In this document: piece after piece, positions 1-5,109 of the stretch
Position numbering within the stretch: the stretch's first letter is position 1
Layout: every line of letters starts with the position of its first letter
Source of the DNA: Candidatus Woesearchaeota archaeon
Lineage (GTDB): Archaea; Nanobdellota; Nanobdellia; UBA10117; WJKY01
Length of the DNA: 14,069 nucleotides
NCBI GenBank assembly: GCA_014728835.1
Contig: WJKY01000001.1
Coordinates: forward strand, 1 to 14,069
Direction: 5' to 3'
Program-made: the position numbers and the translations under genes
The notes under the pieces: generated by a model
The model's database searches: none
The model's input: only the letters and a program-made list of their open reading frames with translations
What the model was told of the DNA's origin: nothing

Positions 1-453
1 CATTCAAAATCATTGGGTTTAGATGAAGAAAGAGAAGATACTATTATAGTAGAGGATCTAACTGATTATAAAGGAATTACTAAGGCGGTTGATGGAATAT
101 CTAAAAAATTTTTAGAAAAAGCAAAATATTTTAAAATGGTTGTTCGCCCTATTTCAACATTATCAACATATTCTGATCCTTTAACAACATATAGCTTTTT
201 GCAAGGAATGACCGAAAGTAGCAAGCGCAAGAAAAATGTAGCTTTATACTTACTAGATAAAAATATGCACACTGAATCTGAAATTCAAACACTAGAGCAT
301 TTAATGGATGGCGCGATTGATTTTAAAACAGATGGAGCAAAAACTTATCTTAGAGCACGAGGCATTCATGATGATGAACAGCCAAGAGATTGGATACAAT
401 ATGCATGGATACAATATACAGATTCCAAGCGCGGTCTACAAATCAAAGAATAA
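1..453 (+). CDS. KaiC/RecA-like ATPase, C-terminal part (5' end outside window)
   Basis: The reading frame is open from base 1 to the TAA at 451-453, so the gene begins upstream; a TTG at 13 is in frame but is not needed as a start. The fragment (about 150 residues) resembles the C-terminal part of archaeal KaiC-like RecA-superfamily ATPases: a segment with PISTLSTYSD, then the hydrophobic strand NVALYLLDKNMH, then LEHLMDGAIDF and LRARGI near the end. Family members are usually linked to signalling or regulation. The Walker A region lies outside the window, so ATPase activity cannot be judged. The end is 54 bases before tRNA-Lys on the same strand, and tRNA-Lys has its own TATA box. Family assignment is moderately sure; the precise role is unknown. 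Confidence 0.6.
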   Translation, partial: HSKSLGLDEEREDTIIVEDLTDYKGITKAVDGISKKFLEKAKYFKMVVRPISTLSTYSDPLTTYSFLQGMTESSKRKKNVALYLLDKNMHTESEIQTLEHLMDGAIDFKTDGAKTYLRARGIHDDEQPRDWIQYAWIQYTDSKRGLQIKE

Positions 454-474
454 TTGATTTTTATTTTACATTAA

Positions 475-484
475 CTTTTTAAAT
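475..484 (+). promoter_or_regulatory. TATA box of tRNA-Lys
   Basis: CTTTTTAAAT lies 24-33 bases upstream of the first base of tRNA-Lys, the expected archaeal TBP spacing. The same ATTAACTTTTTAAA context recurs upstream of tRNA-Ala. Confidence 0.6.
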
Positions 485-524
485 GCATTAATTTCACTTC
501 TAATTATGGGCCCATAGCTCAGTC

Positions 525-603
525 ACGGCCTTTTAACAAAAGCCCGGGGAAAATGATGCCATCTTCGGCACAGCCTCGATAACATGTTAAAAAGTCGCTG
601 AAG
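525..603 (+). other. D-loop intron of tRNA-Lys (79 nt)
   Basis: The central BHB helix is TCAG (519-522) with CTGA (598-601), giving cleavage after C524 and after G603; joining restores the D-loop AGTCTGGTA, typical of archaeal tRNA-Lys. Inside, TTTTAACA (531-538) pairs with TGTTAAAA (585-592) for eight pairs, and TGCC/GGCA (557-560/567-570) forms an inner hairpin. The 5' splice helix uses two bases of the D-stem itself, so the intron must be removed before the D-arm can form. It shows no similarity to the intron family in the T-loop. Confidence 0.75.
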
Positions 604-624
604 TGGTAGAGCGCTTGGCTCTTA

Positions 625-640
625 AGCCAAGTTTGGAGAC
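625..640 (+). other. Anticodon-loop intron of tRNA-Lys (37/38, 16 nt)
   Basis: CTCT (619-622) pairs with GGAG (635-638), including one G-U pair. The bulges TA|A and AC|A place the cuts after 624 and after 640. This is the canonical archaeal position, and the very short intron is only a loop of the BHB. Joining gives loop CTCTTAA closed by CTTGG/CCAAG. Confidence 0.85.
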
Positions 641-662
641 ACCAAGAAGTCGCGGGTTCAAA

Positions 663-780
663 CAGCTGAGAGGTCAGCTGGCACCCTGAGCGCATGTTCG
701 CTAACGCGAAATGCACTATATGGGATGTTGGCGAAAGCCGAGATCGCATGCGGTGTAAACTGACGCTCCAGTTTTGAAAG
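663..780 (+). other. T-loop intron of tRNA-Lys (59/60, 118 nt), structured RNA family copy 1
   Basis: TTCA (657-660) pairs with TGAA (775-778), bulges AA|C and AG|T, cutting after A662 and after G780; joining restores loop TTCAAAT. The interior folds into hairpin Pa (CAGCTGA/TCAGCTG, 663-669/674-680), P1 (GCAT plus TTCGC with GCGAA plus ATGC, 692-714), P2 (TTGGC-GAAA-GCCGA, 728-741, a GNRA tetraloop) and P3 (AAACTG/CAGTTT, 757-762/769-774). Long stretches are identical to the Met anticodon-loop intron, for example GCATGCGGTGTAAACTGACG. Confidence 0.88.
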
Positions 781-835
781 TCCCGTTGGGCCCATTGTCC
801 TGCGCATAAGATAAACGCATTTAATAAGTTAAGTA

Positions 836-1597
836 CTATCTCTGTTTGTATTTTAGAATATGTTTCATAACTCCAGAACCATATTGCGCAGATTTTTTTT
901 CTCTGCTTGCAATTTTTTTATCCATAACTAATTCAGCTGCTTTGACAAGAATCCATTTTCTTTTTTTGTTTTTTACTTTTAATTCATAGGGCAAAGACAT
1001 GCAAAAATCAACTATATCTTTTTCTAAGTAAGGCAATAAAATTTTTTTTCCAAAGTGTTTGCCAATTGCTTTATGTTGTAAATAACCAGCTGTAACTAAG
1101 TCTTTAGTATCAGCTCTCATTTTTTTCTCAGCGTTTTCCTTTTCTAATTTCAAAAACTTTGCAAAACCACCAAGCATTGTATCAGGACCTTGTCCGCTTA
1201 CAACAATATCTTCTTTAGCACACTCGCATACAAAATACAATGGCATATTAAATGAAATAGAAACAGGATTTGGTTTCATAGGAGGTAATTTAGCTTTTTC
1301 AGTTTCAGGTGTTTTGGGAATTTTTCTTAAAATATTTTCAATGATTGGAATAGCTTCCCATATATCTTTTTTATTTACTTTAATAATTTCTAATTGCAAA
1401 TCTAATTTTTTTGCAGCGTTTATAGATGCTTTGATATCTTTAGCATTTTCAGTGCCAACAACATATAATTTAGGTTCTTTTGCTAAAGCAGCAATTAAAG
1501 TGCTATCAACACCACCAGAAAAAGCTATTGCTGATTTGTTTGGTATTTTTTCTACAGCTTTTTTAATTAGTTTAAGTAATTCTTTGGGTTTGTCCAT
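836..1597 (-). CDS. Asparagine-synthetase-like PP-loop ATPase (synthetase domain only)
   Basis: The 253-residue protein has the PP-loop pyrophosphatase motif FSGGVDS (residues 26-32) that binds ATP in AsnB-type synthetases, and GQGPDTMLGG (135-144), which matches the GxGADExxGGY motif of the same family. A C-terminal KKSAQYGSGV (235-243) corresponds to the conserved end of the AsnB synthetase domain. The N-terminal glutamine amidotransferase domain of AsnB is absent, so ammonia would have to come from free ammonia or a partner, or the protein adenylates another substrate. It lies convergent to tRNA-Lys and divergent from tRNA-Ala. A TATA-like run (about 1645-1655, minus) suits a short leader. 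Family is sure, substrate is not. Confidence 0.75.
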   Translation of the reverse strand: MDKPKELLKLIKKAVEKIPNKSAIAFSGGVDSTLIAALAKEPKLYVVGTENAKDIKASINAAKKLDLQLEIIKVNKKDIWEAIPIIENILRKIPKTPETEKAKLPPMKPNPVSISFNMPLYFVCECAKEDIVVSGQGPDTMLGGFAKFLKLEKENAEKKMRADTKDLVTAGYLQHKAIGKHFGKKILLPYLEKDIVDFCMSLPYELKVKNKKRKWILVKAAELVMDKKIASREKKSAQYGSGVMKHILKYKQR

Positions 1598-1663
1598 GTT
1601 TGGTTTTGTAAGATAATCATTAATAAATCTTGCAATTGAAAGAATATATTATATAGACATTAA

Positions 1664-1673
1664 CTTTTTAAAG
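1664..1673 (+). promoter_or_regulatory. TATA box of tRNA-Ala, near-symmetric
   Basis: CTTTTTAAAG ends 25 bases before tRNA-Ala. It is almost symmetric and could also serve the minus-strand PP-loop gene, although a better minus-strand TATA (about 1645-1655) lies closer to that gene. Confidence 0.5.
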
Positions 1674-1697
1674 CAATTATTTATCAGTATTAATATA

Positions 1698-1786
1698 GGG
1701 CCGATGGTCTAATGGTATGACACTGCCTTGGCAAATCTAGATTTCCAAACGGGCAGAAACTCCGGGTTCAATTCCCGGTCGGTCCA
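1698..1786 (+). tRNA. tRNA-Ala(GGC) with one intron
   Basis: Acceptor GGGCCGA pairs with TCGGTCC and includes G3-U70 (G1700-T1783), the universal alanine identity pair; A1786 is the discriminator. After removal of 1734-1750 the anticodon arm is CTGCC/GGCAG around TTGGCAG with anticodon GGC (1730-1732). T-arm CCGGG/CCCGG surrounds TTCAATT. Mature length is 72 nt. Its T-loop has no intron, unlike those of four other tRNAs here. Confidence 0.93.
1734..1750 (+). other. Anticodon-loop intron of tRNA-Ala (37/38, 17 nt)
   Basis: TTGG (1728-1731) pairs with CCAA (1745-1748), with bulges CA|A and AC|G: a textbook BHB motif with four Watson-Crick pairs. Confidence 0.88.
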
Positions 1787-1876
1787 CTGTAAGCGCATTC
1801 AAAAATTGAATGCACTGCAGCGAAGCCTGTTCTTTTCGAACGAAGTGAGAACAGGTGTAAACTGCCTGAGCAGTTT
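1787..1876 (+). ncRNA. Intergenic copy of the tRNA-intron structured RNA family
   Basis: The 90-base spacer between tRNA-Ala and tRNA-Met is filled by an RNA related to the Lys and Met introns. AGCGCATTC opens P1 (GCATTCAA/TTGAATGC, 1795-1802/1806-1813), followed by the conserved ACT. P2 is a longer unrelated stem (CCTGTTCT/AGAACAGG). Then GGTGTAAACTG leads into P3 (AAACTG/CAGTTT, 1859-1864/1871-1876). P3 ends exactly one base before tRNA-Met. The Pa hairpin and BHB ends of the introns are missing, so this copy is not itself a tRNA intron. Whether it is a functional RNA, a processing signal or a stranded intron copy cannot be told. Confidence 0.6.
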
Positions 1877-1912
1877 GTCGGGGTAGTTTAGCGGTAGAAC
1901 GCCAGTCTCATA

Positions 1913-2028
1913 AAGCTGAAATCTCAGCTTGCACGATGAGCGCATTCAGTCTAACTGAATGCACTATAGGGGATGTCAACGAAAGTTGAGGTCGCATGCG
2001 GTGTAAACTGACGCTTCAGTTTTGAGTT
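1913..2028 (+). other. Anticodon-loop intron of tRNA-Met (37/38, 116 nt), structured RNA family copy 2
   Basis: CTCA (1907-1910) pairs with TGAG (2023-2026), with bulges TA|A and TT|A. The interior has Pa (AAGCTGA/TCAGCTT, 1913-1919/1924-1930), P1 (GCATTCAG/CTGAATGC, 1942-1949/1955-1962), P2 (TCAAC-GAAA-GTTGA, 1976-1989) and P3 (AAACTG/CAGTTT, 2005-2010/2017-2022). It is the same RNA as the Lys T-loop intron, but located in the anticodon loop. Confidence 0.88.
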
Positions 2029-2050
2029 AGCTGGAGGTCGTGGGTTCAAA

Positions 2051-2123
2051 TGTCGGCCGCTGCCGACGAGAGCAAACTATATCCTCTTGAGGATATAGCA
2101 AAATGGTAGCGGTTGCTTGAAAG
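2051..2123 (+). other. T-loop intron of tRNA-Met (59/60, 73 nt)
   Basis: TTCA (2045-2048) pairs with TGAA (2118-2121), bulges AA|T and AG|T. The interior holds GTCGGC/GCCGAC, a long CTATATCC/GGATATAG hairpin, and AGCAA pairing with TTGCT around it. It shares only the splice helix with the Lys, Tyr and Asp T-loop introns; its body is different. Confidence 0.85.
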
Positions 2124-2144
2124 TCCCACCCCCGACACTAATAC

Positions 2145-2151
2145 TTTTTTT
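2145..2151 (+). terminator. T-tract after tRNA-Met
   Basis: Seven consecutive T residues start eight bases after the tRNA-Met 3' end, as expected for archaeal intrinsic termination of the Ala-Met tRNA unit. Confidence 0.45.
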
Positions 2152-2174
2152 ATACATTCTTTAACATAGAATTA

Positions 2175-2184
2175 TTTTTATACA
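2175..2184 (+). promoter_or_regulatory. TATA box of the MCM-like gene
   Basis: TTTTTATACA lies 21-30 bases before the GTG at 2205, predicting a leaderless transcript and supporting that GTG as the start. Confidence 0.5.
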
Positions 2185-2204
2185 AAGAAAATTAATTTTT
2201 TTAA

Positions 2205-3278
2205 GTGGCTACTAAAGATTCAATTGACTGGGAGGAAATACAGAAAAAAACATCTAAAGCTGCTAGTGATACAGCTCAAACTGGATTAGAATGGACTAAA
2301 ACCTTTCTTAAAAAAACAGCACAAGTAACTACTAATTCAGCTCTTTTAGCAAAAAAATTAACTAAAAGACAGAGATTTAAAATTGGCAAAATAAAATTAT
2401 TTTTGCATGAAAATGAAGTTAATAAAGTGATTTCATTAATCAAGCAAAACAAAGCAGATATTGAACTTAAACGATATGGCTGGTCTTTTTTAATTACAGG
2501 AAAAGATTTGCTACCTATAATACATTATATTCCACCAGACAACAGAAGTTATTTTTTTGATGATTCAAGTGAAAAAACAGATAAAAATTTTATTTACGAA
2601 GCAAATAAAAAAATGGAAAAAATTTTCTACAAAAACGCATTTGAAGATTTTTCAGAACGCGCGTGGGGAGCAATTCCGCAATATATAGCACCTACTTTAG
2701 TTAGTTCAGTTCACATAAAGCAAGCTATTGCTTTACAGCTTTTTTGCAAGCGAGATTTCAAAATTCTTTTGAAAGGTAGCAAAGACAAATCAAAAATTTT
2801 AGAATCTGCCTCGGCAATTGATAGTAAATTAGTAATTGCTAATTTAAACAGAGTAAAAGAAAAAAGAAAACTCTTAGCATCTAAAAAATTATTAGTAACA
2901 TCTAGAAGCTATAAACGAATACGAAATAAGTTTAATCTAATTATTCCTGTGCGCAAAATAAATCTTAAGAAATTTACAGATTTAATTGAAGATTTGGTTG
3001 TGCAAGAAGTTCAAATCGGAAGGACAGATATTAATTTTCTTAAAAAATATTTAAAACACGCACAAAAAACAAAAGTCAAATTACCACCACATTTAGGAGA
3101 AAAAATTAAATTATTTGCAATTAGTCTCAAAAAAGAAAATAAAAAAATAAATAAAAAAATAATTGAAGGAATTCTAAAACTAATAAAAGCCTCAGCTGTA
3201 ATGGATTTACGCGAAGAAGTTAACAATAAAGACTTAGTGAGAGTGTTTAATATTTACAAAGAAATTTATTGGAAATAA
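2205..3278 (+). CDS. Degenerate MCM-helicase-like protein lacking Walker motifs
   Basis: This 357-residue protein starts at GTG, supported by the TATA spacing. Residues about 160-180 (IAPTLVSSVHIKQAIALQLF) match the MCM helicase segment IAPxIxGxxxVKxAIxLQLF. The region that follows keeps the order of the MCM AAA+ core but has lost its catalytic residues: GSKDKSK (191-197) replaces the Walker A GDPGTAKS, NLNRVKEK (213-220) sits where Walker B DEFDKM is expected, and RNKFNLII (240-247) replaces the SRFDLIF arginine finger. Residues 273-345 match the MCM C-terminal lid (DINFLKKYLKHAQ; ASAVMDLREEV). The first 50 residues form a lysine-rich amphipathic helical region without a clear MCM N-terminal domain or zinc ribbon. 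Helicase activity is very unlikely; a structural or regulatory partner of the true MCM is an inference. It overlaps the convergent glycosyltransferase gene by 13 bases. Confidence 0.6.
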   Translation: MATKDSIDWEEIQKKTSKAASDTAQTGLEWTKTFLKKTAQVTTNSALLAKKLTKRQRFKIGKIKLFLHENEVNKVISLIKQNKADIELKRYGWSFLITGKDLLPIIHYIPPDNRSYFFDDSSEKTDKNFIYEANKKMEKIFYKNAFEDFSERAWGAIPQYIAPTLVSSVHIKQAIALQLFCKRDFKILLKGSKDKSKILESASAIDSKLVIANLNRVKEKRKLLASKKLLVTSRSYKRIRNKFNLIIPVRKINLKKFTDLIEDLVVQEVQIGRTDINFLKKYLKHAQKTKVKLPPHLGEKIKLFAISLKKENKKINKKIIEGILKLIKASAVMDLREEVNNKDLVRVFNIYKEIYWK

Positions 3279-3949
3279 CCAACTGAACGTTCGCCAATGA
3301 TTTTTTCTTTTAATACATACCCTATGTAATACTTTGAACATAATTCATAAAATCCTTCTTTCCAAAATCTGCGAGAGCTAATTGGAATTGCAAGTTTTTT
3401 AGAGAATTTACATTTGAATTTTGCTTTTCTGAGTTGCTCACCCATATAAAAATCCTCTAAGAATTTATATTTGAATTTACATTTTTTAAAAACATGTTTT
3501 CTTAGAGCCATATTAAAGCCCCAAACATTATGAAAGCCAAAAAGCGTAGCAATTTGTGGGATCCATCCCGCCCAAAAATTTAAATTTGCTTTAAGATGCC
3601 AAGGACCATCATAAGGAATTGCAGATCCAGAAACACAATCTACGTCTTTTATTAGATTAAGTATTTTTTTAACCCATTCTTTTGGTGGCACAGCATCTGC
3701 ATCACAATAAGCAATTATTTCGCCAGAAGAAATTTCAGCTCCAATGTCACGAGCTTCGCCGATTCCTTTTTTGTTATCTTTTACTATTTTATCTGCATAT
3801 TTTTTAGCAATTTCAATTGTTTTATCAGTTGAATGGCCATTTACAACAATTATTTCAGGCTTTATTGTTTGTGCTTTTAGAGCTTTTAGACACGGCTCTA
3901 AATATTTTTCCTCGTTTTTTGCACATACAACTACAGATACTTTTACCAT
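3266..3949 (-). CDS. Family 2 glycosyltransferase
   Basis: A GT-A fold glycosyltransferase of about 227 residues. Visible motifs, numbered from the upstream in-frame ATG at 3958: VVCAKNEEKYL (10-20) as the nucleotide-sugar strand, VNGHSTDKT (39-47), and CDADAV (85-90), whose DAD is the metal-binding DxD. EDFYMGEQLRKA (168-179) is at the place of the GT2 ED catalytic base. The ATG at 3949 is preferred because a TATA box (3971-3980, minus) lies 22-31 bases upstream, and the protein then opens with the usual MVKVSVVV. It has no membrane segment, so it acts at the cytosolic face, transferring a sugar to a lipid, protein or cell-surface glycan; donor and acceptor are unknown. Its 3' end overlaps the MCM-like gene by 13 bases. 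Confidence 0.85.
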   Translation of the reverse strand: MVKVSVVVCAKNEEKYLEPCLKALKAQTIKPEIIVVNGHSTDKTIEIAKKYADKIVKDNKKGIGEARDIGAEISSGEIIAYCDADAVPPKEWVKKILNLIKDVDCVSGSAIPYDGPWHLKANLNFWAGWIPQIATLFGFHNVWGFNMALRKHVFKKCKFKYKFLEDFYMGEQLRKAKFKCKFSKKLAIPISSRRFWKEGFYELCSKYYIGYVLKEKIIGERSVGYFQ

Positions 3950-3970
3950 AAAAATCACTCACAGATAACT

Positions 3971-3980
3971 ATTTAAAAAG
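3971..3980 (-). promoter_or_regulatory. TATA box of the glycosyltransferase gene
   Basis: On the minus strand this reads CTTTTTAAAT, the same box as upstream of tRNA-Lys. Spacing favours the ATG at 3949 over the one at 3958. Confidence 0.5.
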
Positions 3981-4135
3981 CTTAGCTTCGGCATTTGAAG
4001 CCTGCATTTTTATCACCTTCTTTAATGCGACTCAGAGTTTACATTCAAAGCATTAAGAGCGCCGCAAGGGCGCCAACTTAAAGCTTTGTCTTACAGGCCA
4101 TTCAACTTCTTGCGAACAAGCAAACAAAATTAGTC
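3981..4135. other. Hairpin-rich non-coding region upstream of the homing endonuclease
   Basis: No gene is seen here. Four clean inverted repeats follow each other: GCTTC/GAAGC (3985-3989/3997-4001), TTAATGC/GCATTAA (4022-4028/4050-4056), GCGCC/GGCGC (4059-4063/4069-4073), and CTTG-CGAA-CAAG near 4110-4121. This density suggests a structured RNA or a long endonuclease leader. The strand is not determined. It is not an obvious copy of the tRNA-intron RNA. Confidence 0.35.
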
Positions 4136-4141
4136 GGTGAT
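4136..4141 (+). promoter_or_regulatory. Shine-Dalgarno site of the first homing endonuclease
   Basis: GGTGAT, a full match to the archaeal 16S 3' end, lies five bases before the ATG at 4147. Most other genes here look leaderless, so this gene probably has a long 5' leader. Confidence 0.6.
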
Positions 4142-4146
4142 TAAAA

Positions 4147-4962
4147 ATGCAAAATGCAATTTACAAATACCTTCGCGAAAAAGCTAAAAATGTCAAATTT
4201 GACGTAAAGAATATGATTAACTTAAAGGACGTTGAATTTAGTCGTAATGACATCAGAAAAAAGATTAAGATTCCATCTAAACTTTCAAATGATCTTGCCT
4301 ATGAAACTGGCGTACATGCAGGAGACGGATATCTAGGTATATTTCAACGAAAAGATGGACCTGCGTATTGGGTGGTTTATTCTGGTAATTTAACTGAGGA
4401 ATATGAATATTATTCTAAAATAATATTACCTTTAATAAATAAATTGTATAATAAAAAATGTACAATCAAAAAATGTTCTAAAAATACATTAAGAGTAGAT
4501 CTTAAAAGTAAAGCTATTGCAACATTTAAACATCGCGTTATTAAGTTACCGAATGGACCAAAAACTGGCACGTTAAGAATACCAAATATAATAAAATCCG
4601 CTAATACAAAAATAAAAAGTTCCTTTTTATCCGGACTTGTTGATACAGATTTTTCTTTAGTATTTGTCAAAAATGGAAAATATCCAAAAATAACTACAAG
4701 CTTCCCAGTGCAAAATAAAGAATTTGTAAAGGATGTTATCAAGCTATTTAACGATATTGGAATAAAAGCTAATGCAAATCTTTACAATTGCAAAGATGTG
4801 AGATATACGCCAACTAAACTTTATAAAGCTTATAAAATTGATATTAATGGAAAACGAAACTTATACAAGTGGCTAGATGTAGCAGGATTTAGAAGTCCTA
4901 AGCACGTAGCTAGACTAGCAATTTGGGAAAAATTTGGCGAGTACCGAAAAAGGACAATATAA
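4147..4962 (+). CDS. LAGLIDADG homing endonuclease, free-standing
   Basis: This 271-residue protein has two LAGLIDADG helices, so it is a single-chain double-motif enzyme: ETGVHAGDGYLG (53-64, catalytic D60) and FLSGLVDTDFS (160-170, catalytic D168; the final glycine is replaced by F169). Between and after them are the beta-rich saddle segments expected of the fold. Such enzymes cut a long, specific DNA site as monomers and drive the spread of introns or inteins. There is no host protein or recognisable intron around it; its stop is only nine bases before tRNA-Thr, which is intronless. The start is supported by the GGTGAT site. Both acidic residues are present, so cleavage activity or RNA maturase function is possible; the target is unknown. 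Confidence 0.82.
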   Translation: MQNAIYKYLREKAKNVKFDVKNMINLKDVEFSRNDIRKKIKIPSKLSNDLAYETGVHAGDGYLGIFQRKDGPAYWVVYSGNLTEEYEYYSKIILPLINKLYNKKCTIKKCSKNTLRVDLKSKAIATFKHRVIKLPNGPKTGTLRIPNIIKSANTKIKSSFLSGLVDTDFSLVFVKNGKYPKITTSFPVQNKEFVKDVIKLFNDIGIKANANLYNCKDVRYTPTKLYKAYKIDINGKRNLYKWLDVAGFRSPKHVARLAIWEKFGEYRKRTI

Positions 4963-4971
4963 AATTTATTT

Positions 4972-5043
4972 GCCTGAGTGGCTTAATGGTAAAGCACCAT
5001 CTTGGTAAGGTGGAGATTGCGGGTTCAAATCCCGCCTCAGGCT
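4972..5043 (+). tRNA. tRNA-Thr(GGU), intronless
   Basis: Acceptor GCCTGAG pairs with CTCAGGC; the discriminator is T5043, as in archaeal tRNA-Thr. Anticodon stem CCATC/GGTGG surrounds loop TTGGTAA, anticodon GGT (5004-5006). T-arm GCGGG/CCCGC surrounds TTCAAAT. It is the only tRNA here without an intron. No TATA box is found at the right distance, so it may be processed from the endonuclease transcript that ends nine bases upstream. Confidence 0.96.
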
Positions 5044-5079
5044 TTGAACAGCTTATCTAACTCTCGCCCGGGGCTTAAC

Positions 5080-5090
5080 TTTTTATATTA
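5080..5090 (+). promoter_or_regulatory. TATA box of the glycoside hydrolase gene
   Basis: TTTTTATATTA lies 20-30 bases before the ATG at 5110, predicting a leaderless transcript. Confidence 0.5.
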
Positions 5091-5109
5091 CTAGTTTAAT
5101 AATATATTA

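Larger units (their letters stand above)
508..794 (+). tRNA. tRNA-Lys(CUU) with three introns
   Basis: Acceptor GGGCCCA (508-514) pairs with TGGGCCC (787-793), with discriminator A794; no CCA is encoded. Removing three introns (525-603, 625-640, 663-780; 79, 16 and 118 nt) gives a 74-nt tRNA: D-arm GCTC/GAGC around AGTCTGGTA, anticodon stem CTTGG/CCAAG around loop CTCTTAA (anticodon CTT, 621-623), variable region 647-651, and T-arm GCGGG/CCCGT around the consensus loop TTCAAAT. The unspliced gene does not fold as a tRNA; it does only with these excisions. Each junction shows a four-pair central helix flanked by 3-nt bulges. A TATA box lies 24 bases upstream. Three introns in one tRNA is rare, known mainly from Thermoproteales. 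Splicing would need an endonuclease tolerant of relaxed BHB motifs. Confidence 0.93.
1877..2137 (+). tRNA. tRNA-Met(CAU), elongator type, with two introns
   Basis: Acceptor GTCGGGG (1877-1883) pairs with CCCCGAC (2130-2136), discriminator A2137. Excising 1913-2028 and 2051-2123 gives a 72-nt tRNA with anticodon CAT (1909-1911), stem CCAGT/GCTGG, D-stem GTTT/GAAC and T-arm GTGGG/CCCAC around TTCAAAT. The anticodon stem lacks the three consecutive G-C pairs of initiators, and G1-C72 differs from the archaeal initiator A1-U72, so it is elongator Met; a CAU-reading tRNA-Ile2 cannot be excluded from sequence. It is likely co-transcribed with tRNA-Ala; a T-tract follows at 2145. Confidence 0.9.

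Noticed and set aside
519..749. Minus-strand reading frame over tRNA-Lys, similar in sequence to one over tRNA-Tyr (9851-10099)
   Set aside because: The similarity (ALANxRSxCxL) comes only from the shared intron RNA and tRNA bases read backwards; there is no protein-like composition or promoter.
663..780. Intron RNA as an H/ACA guide
   Set aside because: No ACA at the required distance after a hairpin, and no guide pocket is visible.
1913..2028. Intron RNA as a C/D box guide (GATGAG as box C, CTGA as box D)
   Set aside because: The boxes are not conserved in the Lys copy (CCTGAG) or the spacer copy, spacing between them is too long, and the intervening sequence is self-paired in covarying stems rather than free as antisense guide.
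1877..2137. Initiator tRNA-Met
   Set aside because: It lacks the archaeal A1-U72 pair and the three consecutive G-C pairs in the anticodon stem.
4147..4962. First LAGLIDADG gene as an intein or as an intron gene within tRNA-Thr
   Set aside because: No host protein frame on either side and no intein splice motifs; tRNA-Thr is complete and uninterrupted downstream.
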